Of a DNA stretch of 64,000 nt, positions 1-7,814 are shown piece after piece. Numbering within the stretch: position 1 is the stretch's first letter; each line of letters starts with the position of its first letter. The DNA comes from an uncultured Desulfobacter sp. (GTDB lineage: Bacteria > Desulfobacterota > Desulfobacteria > Desulfobacterales > Desulfobacteraceae), in the NCBI RefSeq assembly GCF_963665355.1, contig NZ_OY762229.1, forward strand, positions 62,001-126,000, written 5' to 3'. The translations under genes were made by a program, and so were the position numbers. The notes below the pieces were generated by a model. That model was not told the origin of the DNA, did not search any database, and saw only the letters and a program-made list of their open reading frames with translations.

Positions 1-71
1 GGCATTCAGTTAAAATTTCCATATTCTCAGCAAGCTATGAGTTGGACTGTTTTCAAGTAAAGGAATTTCAC

Positions 72-1055
72 ATGCCGCCTAAAAAGGACCCGGTACAGGA
101 CCGTATCAAAGCGTTCAATTCAAAATGTGAACACAGTGATCCTGAAACCGTTAAAGAGCTTGTAAAACAGCTGCTCGGCGACCGCCACTGCCTGCCTGTT
201 GCCCGTGCGGCACAGGTCAGTTCCCAGCGTTGTTTTTATGATATGGAAGATGATCTTTTAAAGGCATACCGGCGTTTTCTTAAAAACCCGGTTAAAAATG
301 ATCCCAACTGTATTGCAAAGGGGGCCATTGCACGGGCATTGGTTGACCTGGACTGCAAGGATTACACTTTTTTTATTGCAGGGCTTCACTACCGGCAACA
401 TGAACCGGTATGGGGAACAACGGTTGATACCGCTGTTGAGGTGCGTGTCAGTTGCGCCATGGGGTTGGCCCAGACCTCCTATCCCCGGACTTTGATCGAG
501 CTTGTGGCAACCCTTCACGACCCGGAAGCGCCGGTCCGGATCGGAGCCGCCCGGGCAATTATCTGCACCCAGCCCCTGGCAGCCGAAGCAGTGCTGCGGG
601 CCAAGGCCCTTGCAAAAGATCCTGACTTTGATGTTACGGCCCAGGTTTTGACAGCCCTGCTTCATGTCGCACCCGAAGACTCACGGGATTTTGTATCCGG
701 TTATCTTGAAACCCAAACCGATCCGGAACTGATCGAAGCCATCTCCTTTTCACTGGGTGAATCCAGGCTTGAGGCGGCTTTGGATGTGCTTAAATTATGC
801 TGGGACAATCAGCCGTTAAAACGGAAACAGGAGCACGCTTTTCTTAAGGGCGCTGTTTTTCATCGCAGTGAACACGCATTTTCATGGCTGCTTGATGTGG
901 TTGCTGAAGAAGACAGGATAAGTGCGATGTTCATCATTGAGGCGCTTGCCATATACCGGACAAATGAAAGACTCAAAGCCAGGCTGCAAAAAGTTGTGTC
1001 CCAAAGGGAGGATGACAAATTGTCCGATCTTTTTCACCGTGTATGGGAAAAATAA
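72..1055 (+). CDS. HEAT-repeat protein
   Basis: A 327-residue soluble protein with no signal peptide or membrane segment. It is built of short helical repeats, for example around DPEAPVRIGAARAI and DPELIEAISFSLGES, typical of HEAT/PBS-lyase-like solenoids that act as protein-binding scaffolds. The start at 72 is preferred over the in-frame ATG at 42 because an AAAGGAA ribosome-binding site lies 6 bases upstream of 72. The 3' end overlaps a 71-codon open frame (1043-1258) that has no recognisable features. No enzyme domain is seen, so the partner and role are unknown. The family call is firm and the function is not. Confidence 0.7.
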   Translation: MPPKKDPVQDRIKAFNSKCEHSDPETVKELVKQLLGDRHCLPVARAAQVSSQRCFYDMEDDLLKAYRRFLKNPVKNDPNCIAKGAIARALVDLDCKDYTFFIAGLHYRQHEPVWGTTVDTAVEVRVSCAMGLAQTSYPRTLIELVATLHDPEAPVRIGAARAIICTQPLAAEAVLRAKALAKDPDFDVTAQVLTALLHVAPEDSRDFVSGYLETQTDPELIEAISFSLGESRLEAALDVLKLCWDNQPLKRKQEHAFLKGAVFHRSEHAFSWLLDVVAEEDRISAMFIIEALAIYRTNERLKARLQKVVSQREDDKLSDLFHRVWEK

Positions 1056-1284
1056 TTGAGGTCAGAGTAAAATTACATCGACTATATTGTTTTTGTAAAA
1101 AGAAGATAATAAATGAGAGAAAAAATGTAACTTTTATCAAGCAGGATATCGCCAATTGCACGCAGGAAAAAAGGCCGGATAAGATAAATGAACAGGTCAC
1201 CCGGTCGTTTTTTGATCGTGTGGTTTCAGAATTGCCATTATCTTGGGAGAAAGAATAACATATTGGTTTTATAAGAAAGTCGAT

Positions 1285-1374
1285 GGATAGGAAGACGCTT
1301 TTTGTCAAGCAAAGTATGACGAACGTTTGACAAAGATGATTACGTTTGAAATATGGCCCCAGCCGGGCACGGCC
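1285..1374 (-). repeat. ~90-bp dispersed repeat, copy A
   Basis: On the minus strand this runs from GGCCGTGCCCGGCTGGGG to CCTATCC. Near-identical copies lie at 7131-7216, 26401-26492 and 30723-30814. It carries an inverted pair, TTTGTCAA and TTGACAAA, about 17 bases apart. In the 26-kb and 30-kb copies it is the far end of a block that begins in an IS91-type transposase, so it probably marks an element terminus. Here it directly abuts the 3' end of a group II intron. Confidence 0.8.
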
Positions 1375-2128
1375 AGTAGAGTCAAGGACAGGCGCGGTGG
1401 TGAAATCACCCCGTTTCCTGTCCCTGCTCATCAAACCGGACGTGCGGAGCTACCGCATCCGGCTTTCCGACTGACTTCACCTTAAGGCACACATCGTACG
1501 ACTCGTTTCATCGGTCTCGGCAAGAGTACTCCAAGCTCACCGAACACTCTTTCCGAAGGGAACCGGCGTATGCCTCGCGAATGCACTTTGTGCCCATCAA
1601 CCAGAAAACGTCTAACGCGATTATAAACATGTCGCTCAACAGCACGATAGGCTATCTGAATCGTGCCGTAACAGAAGTAAGCGCTCCAGCCCTGCAATAA
1701 GTCGTTCAGTCGGTCTCTGACATCAGGCCATGAACCCTTTTCACAGGGTCTTAGTATGTTCCTTACTTTCTGTTTCAGCCGGTTCACACTCTTCTTTGAC
1801 GGGTTTGCTCCCATATATTGCTTCCTGTTTTCCGAAACCAGATTTGACCAAAAGTATAACCAAGAAAATCAAAGCTCTCATTTCGGTCATCTACAACGAC
1901 GCTTTTATCCTGATTTAATTTCAGTCCAAGTCGTTCCATAACAGCACCGGTTAATTGCAACGAGTCCTTTGCTCTGCCCCGGCTTAAAATAACAAAATCA
2001 TCAGCGTAGGAGACAATCCGAGCGCGAAAAATTTCATTACCCCCTTTAATCCGCCAGTATTTCAGAAACCTGTTCATATACAGTGCTTGAACGAAAACCC
2101 CTTGCTTATTCTTGCGGCCACCGCTCAT
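1375..2128 (-). pseudogene. group II intron 3' half with broken maturase/reverse transcriptase ORF
   Basis: On the minus strand, 1784-2128 encodes part of a reverse transcriptase with the catalytic YADD motif (SYADDFVILSRGRA). 1482-1814, in another frame, encodes the maturase X-domain part (LNDLLQGWSAYFCYG). The two pieces overlap, so the ORF is frameshifted, and the N-terminal RT motifs are missing. Downstream, 1432-1475 folds as a domain-V-like hairpin (AAAGCCGGATGCGG with CCGCACGTCCGGTTT). A domain-VI-like hairpin (GACAGG with CCTGTC) follows before the intron end near 1376. The intron therefore ends inside the palindromic part of repeat copy A. It is an inactive 5'-truncated copy. Confidence 0.75.
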
Positions 2129-2139
2129 TTGCCCTCGTC

Positions 2140-2350
2140 TATCTTTATCCCGCTCCTAATAGTTGAGCCTTAATGTTTGGGCAATCTTATTTATACTCAG
2201 GCCATAAGAATGAAAAAGATCTACAGCAGCAGACCATAACGAATCCGGAATTCGCCCTCTTTTTGTCCACGTTTCTCTTCAGGCTGCAAACTGCTGTTCC
2301 GCCTTTTCCAGTGCTGAATACTGTGTGTCCGTCAGCTTTGTTTTATTCAT
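2140..2350 (-). pseudogene. degenerate transposon-type helix-turn-helix protein
   Basis: From an ATG at 2350 preceded by a strong GGAGGG site, the minus strand reads MNKTKLTDTQYSALEKAEQQ. It then meets an in-frame TGA, continues as a recognisable HTH stretch (GRIPDSLWSAAVDLFHSYG, then INKIAQTLRLNY) and meets a TAG. The pattern resembles short DNA-binding proteins found beside transposases. Two stop codons and no good C-terminus mark it as dead. It sits just upstream of the intron debris, so it was probably part of the same mobile cluster. Confidence 0.5.
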
Positions 2351-2466
2351 GGGTCCCTCCTTAAAATATTGATGGGACCGTTATATCAGCTGGGAAGATT
2401 GAATTCATGCAGGCTTACCGAATGGACACAATAGATCTACTGCCCTCAACACGATTAATCTTAAGA

Positions 2467-3483
2467 CTATTTCTTTCCGATGCACATGTCCATGGTTTCC
2501 CCCATGGAAAAAGATATGGGTTTAATCTTAACTGTTTTAAACCCGGCCTGAAGCATGGCATCAGGGATAACATCCCTGTCAAAAGACAGGTCAAGGGAAG
2601 AAAGACCGGTGGGAAGCCAGCTGATGACCATGTCCGCAGGTCTTGTGCTTTCGTTGGTAAGTCCGTCATGAACAGAGACAAGATAGCCGTCGGGGTTCAG
2701 GGCATCATAAATTTTTTTGAATAACGGATTCAAATCATCCTTAAATAAGCTCAGCGTCGCTTTTGCGTAAATCAGATCGTATCCACTGCCCAAAGGATCT
2801 GTTCCATAGTCTCCTTCCATGGTCGTAACCCTGTCTTCCATCTTGTGGTCGGCAATGATTTCCCGGGTAACCTCTATGACAGCGGGTTTATCAAAAATAA
2901 CACCGTTCAGGGAAGGGTTCTTTTGTGTCATGGCAATGCAGTCCATGCCGTGGGCACCCCCTAGTTCAAGCATCTTTTTCATCTCCATAAATGCCGGCAG
3001 TTTGCAGATCTGTTTTGCCAGTAATTGCGAAACACCGGCGCGGGCAAAATTCCGCATGGGCTTTACATAGGGTGCGAACAGTTTCCCCATATCGTCAAAA
3101 TCTAATTTTGGGGGCTTTGGACCATTTAGGATACAATCTTTCATCTCTTCTTTGGTGTTAAAATTCCACTGGTCACCCAGGATAAGGAACTGCCCCAGAT
3201 AGCAAGCCGCTCCCTTGACCAGGAACGCGTCAGACAAAGGAGTGTTGATATAGGCACCGTTCTCTTTTTCAAGCAGGTCAAGGGAACAAAGGGCGTTTAA
3301 AAAAAGAGCCGTGTTGGCCCCATGGGTACCAAGAGTGACTGCAATTTCAAGTGCGGATTTCTTTTCAACCGTTACATCGAACAACTTTAATTCTATTGCA
3401 ATGGCCAATATCCATGCCTTTGTCGTTCCATTAAAAAGATCGAACAGTCTTTTGGGAGCCATTATGTTATCAGGCGTTTGCAT
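2467..3483 (-). CDS. SAM-dependent methyltransferase linked to a TonB receptor (MT1)
   Basis: 338 residues from the ATG at 3483, which has an AAGGAA site 6 bases upstream; the longer open frame to 3561 lacks one. The N-terminal third is a helical dimerisation-type domain (LFDLFNGTTKAWILAIAIELKL). The C-terminal half is a class I SAM fold with motif I LELGGAHG near residue 192 and GDYGTDPLGSGYDLIYA further on. This is the layout of acetylserotonin/hydroxyneurosporene-type O-methyltransferases. It lies 61 bp downstream of the TBDR at 3545-5659 on the same strand and is probably co-transcribed. A paralogous arrangement recurs at 22278-23318 behind another TBDR. The substrate is unknown; it may modify the imported ligand or a regulator. 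Confidence 0.8.
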   Translation of the reverse strand: MQTPDNIMAPKRLFDLFNGTTKAWILAIAIELKLFDVTVEKKSALEIAVTLGTHGANTALFLNALCSLDLLEKENGAYINTPLSDAFLVKGAACYLGQFLILGDQWNFNTKEEMKDCILNGPKPPKLDFDDMGKLFAPYVKPMRNFARAGVSQLLAKQICKLPAFMEMKKMLELGGAHGMDCIAMTQKNPSLNGVIFDKPAVIEVTREIIADHKMEDRVTTMEGDYGTDPLGSGYDLIYAKATLSLFKDDLNPLFKKIYDALNPDGYLVSVHDGLTNESTRPADMVISWLPTGLSSLDLSFDRDVIPDAMLQAGFKTVKIKPISFSMGETMDMCIGKK

Positions 3484-3544
3484 AGTTTTTTCCTTGTGAC
3501 GTTTATATGGTTGGGTTTTTGAAAAACTTGACCGGCAATGCTTT

Positions 3545-5659
3545 TTAAAACCGGTATACAAGAGTTGTCCCGATGATCCTGGGGGACCCGTCCTGGGCTA
3601 TGTGACCACCCAAATAGTAGGATTTGGTTACGATATACTCTTCATCAAAGAGATTTTCACACCACAGGCTGATTTGAAATGAGTCGGTTTCATATCCGAC
3701 CTTAAGATTCACGGTTTCATGACCGTCAACTTTCACCGTGTTTTTTGCATCCGTGTAAAAACTGCTGCACCCGGTCATGTCCACCCTGCCGAAAAACCCG
3801 GAAGCATGATTGTATTGTATCCCGGCATTAAAAGTGTATTCAGGGGCATAGGTCAGGTGGTTACCGTTAAAATCATAGGCGCCGCCGCCGTTCAGGTCCG
3901 ATACCCACTCTTCAAATTGTGAATCAGCATAACCGCCCCCTGCAAAGATCTGCCACCCCGGAAGCGGCCGGGCCGTGATTTCAAGTTCACCGCCCTTGGA
4001 TGAGGCTCTTGCCGCATTGCTGATTTCCCTTAAGGGTCCGCCATTGATGTACTCTTGTACCTGTTTGTCCTTGATGTCGATATAAAAGACAGCGGCATTG
4101 ATCATCAGCCGGTCATCAAACCAGGAGGTTTTTAGTCCGGTTTCATAATTCCAGGAAAATTCCGGGTCAAAGGTCAGGGTATCGGAACTTGAGGCAAAGG
4201 CATAATCATATCCCCCGGCAAGCATGCCTTTGGTGACTGAAACATAGCCCATGACCGGCGCATTGAAATCATAGGAGACTGATGCTTTTGGCAGCCATTC
4301 CCCATGGTCGAATTCGGAACTGTAGGGCTCGGCATATGCGCTTGCTGCCTGCTCTCCTTCGTATTCCTGGTAGTCGTACCGCAGTCCTGCCGTCAAGTGA
4401 AGACGGTCCCAAACGGTGTAGGTTGCCTGCCCGAACATGGCAAAGCCCTGGCTTTCATAATTTGTAATATATGAGGCACCAAAATATTGCGCAAGGGCAT
4501 CCACCTCTTCTGAAAACCCGTAAACACCGGCAATCCATTCAAACGGGCTGCTTTCATCTGCCGAGGAAAACCGTAGCTCCTGGCTGTAAATAGTATCGTC
4601 AAAGTCAAAAACCTGATCCGGATAGACAGTTGGGCCAAATTCCCCGTCATTAATGAAATAGGTGGAATATTCATTTCTGGTGGTGATGGAGGTCAACCGG
4701 TAGCTGCCTGCCGAATAGTTTACACGAAGGGCCTGGCCGTTATTTTTATCTATCCATTCGTTGCTGCCATCCCAGTTAACGGTATACCGGTCGGACTGGG
4801 CAGCCCCGTCAATGTACCGAAGATAGCCGTAGCCGTCATCGGTTTCATAGCCGTTGACCACCATGGTAATGTCCCAAGGGTCACTGGGGGTCCAGCGGAT
4901 TTTGGCCTGGCCGTTATTATGGTTGATTTTTCCTGCCTTATCATCGTTGTTGTATATATTTTCGGTGTAGCCGTCACTGTCTTCATACTGATAGGAGACA
5001 CCGAAAAACAGTTTGTCTTTCAAGATCGGACCACTGATGCTTGCCCCGGTCCTGATGCTGAATACGTCCTTGCCAGGCACATCATAAAATGAAGGTTCTA
5101 TAAATACTTTGCCGCGCATATTATTATCAGGCTGCTTTGTAATGATATTAACGGCCCCGGATTCGGTATTGCGGCCGTACAGCGTTCCCTGGGGGCCTTT
5201 GAGCACCTCAATACGTTCAATATCCATCAGGTCCGGATTCTGCATCAAGGTCAGCGGATAACTGATGTCATCCACAAAAAGTCCCACCGGGGTATTCAAG
5301 GCAACCGAGTGGGAAGAGACGCCTCTGATCAGCAGCATATTCTGATTAACAACCTGCTGACTGTAGAGGTTGGGGGTAAAAAATGTCAACTCCTTAAGAT
5401 TTTTGATGCCGGCATCTTCAATATACATATCCGAAAAGACACTCATACTGATGGGGACATCCCGGACATCTTCGGTGCGTTTCTGGGCCGTCACGGTCAT
5501 GGTTGTAAGTTCGGTCTCCCCCGGCGCCGGGGGTTGCACCTGCAAGGAAGTCTCCTTGGCTTCAGCGGCAAACCCAGCAGCGGCAATTATCATAACAACC
5601 CAAACAATTCCAAGTTTCAACAATTGCGATTTGCATATCATGGTGATTCTTTTCTTCAT
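3545..5659 (-). CDS. TonB-dependent outer-membrane receptor (TBDR1)
   Basis: 704 residues with an N-terminal signal peptide (hydrophobic run LLKLGIVWVVMIIAAAGFAA). A plug domain begins at MTVTAQKRTEDVRDVPISM and includes the conserved LKGPQGTLYGRNTESGAVNI near residue 155. A 22-strand-type barrel follows, ending in aromatic Phe (TTLVYRF). The C-terminal NLFDEEY motif is typical of siderophore receptors of the FyuA-like group. The start has GGGGA about 9 bases upstream. The AraC gene at 5800-6801 lies 140 bp upstream on the same strand, matching the YbtA/PchR habit of activating an adjacent receptor. The methyltransferase MT1 follows. A metallophore-type ligand is inferred from the family; the exact ligand cannot be read. 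Confidence 0.9.
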   Translation of the reverse strand: MKKRITMICKSQLLKLGIVWVVMIIAAAGFAAEAKETSLQVQPPAPGETELTTMTVTAQKRTEDVRDVPISMSVFSDMYIEDAGIKNLKELTFFTPNLYSQQVVNQNMLLIRGVSSHSVALNTPVGLFVDDISYPLTLMQNPDLMDIERIEVLKGPQGTLYGRNTESGAVNIITKQPDNNMRGKVFIEPSFYDVPGKDVFSIRTGASISGPILKDKLFFGVSYQYEDSDGYTENIYNNDDKAGKINHNNGQAKIRWTPSDPWDITMVVNGYETDDGYGYLRYIDGAAQSDRYTVNWDGSNEWIDKNNGQALRVNYSAGSYRLTSITTRNEYSTYFINDGEFGPTVYPDQVFDFDDTIYSQELRFSSADESSPFEWIAGVYGFSEEVDALAQYFGASYITNYESQGFAMFGQATYTVWDRLHLTAGLRYDYQEYEGEQAASAYAEPYSSEFDHGEWLPKASVSYDFNAPVMGYVSVTKGMLAGGYDYAFASSSDTLTFDPEFSWNYETGLKTSWFDDRLMINAAVFYIDIKDKQVQEYINGGPLREISNAARASSKGGELEITARPLPGWQIFAGGGYADSQFEEWVSDLNGGGAYDFNGNHLTYAPEYTFNAGIQYNHASGFFGRVDMTGCSSFYTDAKNTVKVDGHETVNLKVGYETDSFQISLWCENLFDEEYIVTKSYYLGGHIAQDGSPRIIGTTLVYRF

Positions 5660-5799
5660 TCTTTTTTCCCCTTTTTGTTGATCTGTTCAGTAATTTCATC
5701 CATAAACGCTATAATATGAAAACAAAAAGGGCGGCTAATCCCATTTGAACTATTTTGAATCTGAAATGAACAGGTGAATTTTTTAGCGCCGGTTGCGGG

Positions 5800-6801
5800 C
5801 TACACAGCCCTTTTTTCCAGGCATTGGTTCGGTGCCATGCCGTACTGGGCGTAAAAAGCCCTGGCAAAGGAGGAAAGGGATGAATAACCAACCGCCATGG
5901 CCGTTTCCGTTACATTGAACCGGCCTTGCTCCAACATTTGTTTTGCCTTGAAAAGCCTGATAGTTCTTAGATATCCAAATACTGTGGTGCCGAAAACCTG
6001 ATGGAAACCACGGTTGAGTTTGGCATGGGAGATACCCTGGGAAGCAGCCAGTTCAAACAGGGATGGCGGATTTTCAAGGTCAAGGTTAAGCTGTGCAGCT
6101 GCCTGATGCACCTTGTTGATATCCAGGGCGCCTAATTCCTTGATCCTGGTCTGATCTTTAGTTTCTGCCGTCAGTTGCGACAGCCTTAAAGCAATCAGTT
6201 CCATGGCTTTGCTTTCAAGATAAAGCAGCCGTGCAGCCCCTGTAAAGGGACACAGAAAAAACGGCTCCAGGGCCTGGGAAATCAGAGAGGTCATCCTGCC
6301 GTCCAGGCTGTATCCGCCCAACCGGCTTGTGCCGTCCAGAAACGTCCTGAATTCCCTGGGAATGCCATCCAGACTACCTTTAAGCAAGCGGTTGAACCGC
6401 TCGGGCTCCACGATAAGAGAAATGGACCGGCGCCTGGAATTTTTCATATCCTTCATAACGCCGCTCTGGTCCGGATAGAAAAACACCGAACTTTTACCGG
6501 CCATGAAATCCCCCAGGTATGGTACAGCATGAGCCCTGGCCCACCCGGAACCGGACAGAAGAAAGCCAAATCCTACGGCGGAATCGCTTGATGCAAAAGA
6601 TGTGATCATGGTCTTTTTAAGCTCAAAATCTGCCACATAAATGACAAACCCCGGTTGGGGTTCGATTTTTGTGATGGTGCCCGACCCAACGTCTTTGGTC
6701 AGGGACCAGCAGGTTTCATATGGACTTTTATTTTGCGGGACCGGGCAGCAGTGTTCCTGGTGAGCTCCATGATCCAGATCAATTTTAAAATCAATATCCA
6801 T
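5800..6801 (-). CDS. AraC-family regulator, PchR/YbtA-like (AraC1)
   Basis: 333 residues. The N-terminal ligand-sensing part contains GFGFLLSGSG. A middle segment, CPFTGAARLLYLESKAMELIAL, is shared by all four AraC proteins in this window and is typical of PchR-like regulators. The C-terminal double helix-turn-helix ends in VTETAMAVGYSSLSSFARAF. This class binds an imported ferric siderophore or similar ligand and activates the receptor gene. It is upstream of and co-directional with TBDR1, with a 140-bp AT-rich promoter gap. No clear Fur box was found in that gap. Confidence 0.85.
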   Translation of the reverse strand: MDIDFKIDLDHGAHQEHCCPVPQNKSPYETCWSLTKDVGSGTITKIEPQPGFVIYVADFELKKTMITSFASSDSAVGFGFLLSGSGWARAHAVPYLGDFMAGKSSVFFYPDQSGVMKDMKNSRRRSISLIVEPERFNRLLKGSLDGIPREFRTFLDGTSRLGGYSLDGRMTSLISQALEPFFLCPFTGAARLLYLESKAMELIALRLSQLTAETKDQTRIKELGALDINKVHQAAAQLNLDLENPPSLFELAASQGISHAKLNRGFHQVFGTTVFGYLRTIRLFKAKQMLEQGRFNVTETAMAVGYSSLSSFARAFYAQYGMAPNQCLEKRAV

Positions 6802-7130
6802 CCTTGTTCCCTGGCCTAAAAAAGCAGTGGTTGAAACATCACAGCAAAAATCAGTATAGATTTATTATGTTAGTCCAAAACAACAATAAAGGCCAGCAAA
6901 AATTTAAACCGGGAGGGGCAGGTGCCAAGGATGCTGGAAGTGTATCCCGATATTCTGTAACTTTTTATTTATAGAGATAGTCAACCTGAAGAACGGTTTT
7001 TTAAAGCACAAGTTATCTTATCCGTATCACTTGTGACAAAAAAGGAAAAAGCCGGAAAAAACAGATACAGATAGGTACCAGAACTTGCTTTTTCACTCCC
7101 AAAGTATAAAAAATGTCAGAAGCTTGAAAT
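6802..7130. other. intergenic region without recognised gene
   Basis: 329 bp upstream of AraC1, with no convincing ORF on either strand. It is AT-rich near the AraC1 start and should hold that gene's promoter. It ends at dispersed repeat copy B. No riboswitch or operator could be identified by eye. Confidence 0.5.
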
Positions 7131-7216
7131 GTGCCCGGCTGGGGCCATATTTCAAACTTAATCATTTTTGTCAAACGTTCGTCATACTTTGCTTTACAAA
7201 AAGCGTCTTCCTATCC
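7131..7216 (+). repeat. ~90-bp dispersed repeat, copy B
   Basis: Runs from GTGCCCGGCTGGGGCC to GCGTCTTCCTATCC and matches copies A, C and D with few changes. The left arm of the palindrome seen in copies C and D is absent here. Immediately to its right is a short fragment of the group II intron maturase. Confidence 0.8.
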
Positions 7217-7217
7217 T

Positions 7218-7353
7218 ACTGAATCGTGCCGTAACAGAAGTAAGCGCTCCAGCCCTGCAATAAGTCGTTCAGTCGGTCTCTGACATCAGGCCATGAACCC
7301 TTTTCACAGGGTCTTAGTATGTTCCTTACTTTCTGTTTCAGCCGGCTCACACA
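7218..7353 (-). pseudogene. fragment of group II intron maturase ORF
   Basis: About 136 bp nearly identical to 1658-1793 (antisense CTGAATCGTGCCGTAACAGA to TTCTGTTTCAGCCGG). It is thus an internal slice of the same maturase gene without intron ends. It is joined directly to repeat copy B, in the opposite arrangement to copy A, which points to recombination between repeats. Confidence 0.75.
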
Positions 7354-7485
7354 ATAACAGCCTGGTCAATATTTGCGGGCAGATCATCCCGGCAAAATGC
7401 CAACAGGTCGTGGGCGCTGAAGGTGTATAGTTTTTCTGCCACGGTCCAGGTAAAAGAGAACCCTTTGAGACCGCCGGAAATCCTT

Positions 7486-7653
7486 TTTGAAGAACAGACT
7501 TCCACCACAAAAGAAATTTCATCCAGCGTCAGCCAGGCTAGTGAAGAGATGAGGATATCAAGCGACCAGGTGAAAGCCAGTGCATCTGAACTTTCCCAAA
7601 TGGCAGAGAGCCCCGGCCAGATGGTCGGGCAGTTCAAATTTCAACACGGATAA
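7486..7653 (+). pseudogene. chemoreceptor (MCP) C-terminal remnant
   Basis: The plus-strand frame reads EEQTSTTKEISSSVSQASEE and continues to LSQMAESPGQMVGQFKF before a stop at 7653. This is the very C-terminal helix of a methyl-accepting chemotaxis protein signalling domain. The rest of the receptor is missing. Upstream of 7486 the sequence belongs to something else: 7354-7480 reads as protein-like sequence on the minus strand (GLKGFSFTWTVAEKLYTF), unidentified. It is a decayed fragment between the repeat and TBDR2. Confidence 0.6.
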
Positions 7654-7814
7654 GGATACAGCCTAATGTGAAATCTGCCATTGACCCTTGTTCGGGAAGT
7701 TCTTGCGGCAAAAAGGCAGACAGGCAAGCTTCTAAAATTAAAACAAATAAAGAATGATGGGTGTAACTTCTGGGGAAATACCATGGATCTCCCCAGAAGT
7801 TTATCGGGAATCAA

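Noticed and set aside
1043-1258. 71-codon plus-strand ORF after the HEAT gene
   Set aside because: Overlaps the HEAT gene, lacks a ribosome site, and shows no recognisable motif. Kept only as a remark.
3719-3922. Many ORFs antisense to the TBDR genes
   Set aside because: They are mirror frames of strongly conserved receptor sequence and have no independent support.
5660-5799. Fur box between AraC1 and TBDR1
   Set aside because: Looked for GATAATGATAATCATTATC-like 19-mers here and in the other TBDR promoters; none convincing by eye.
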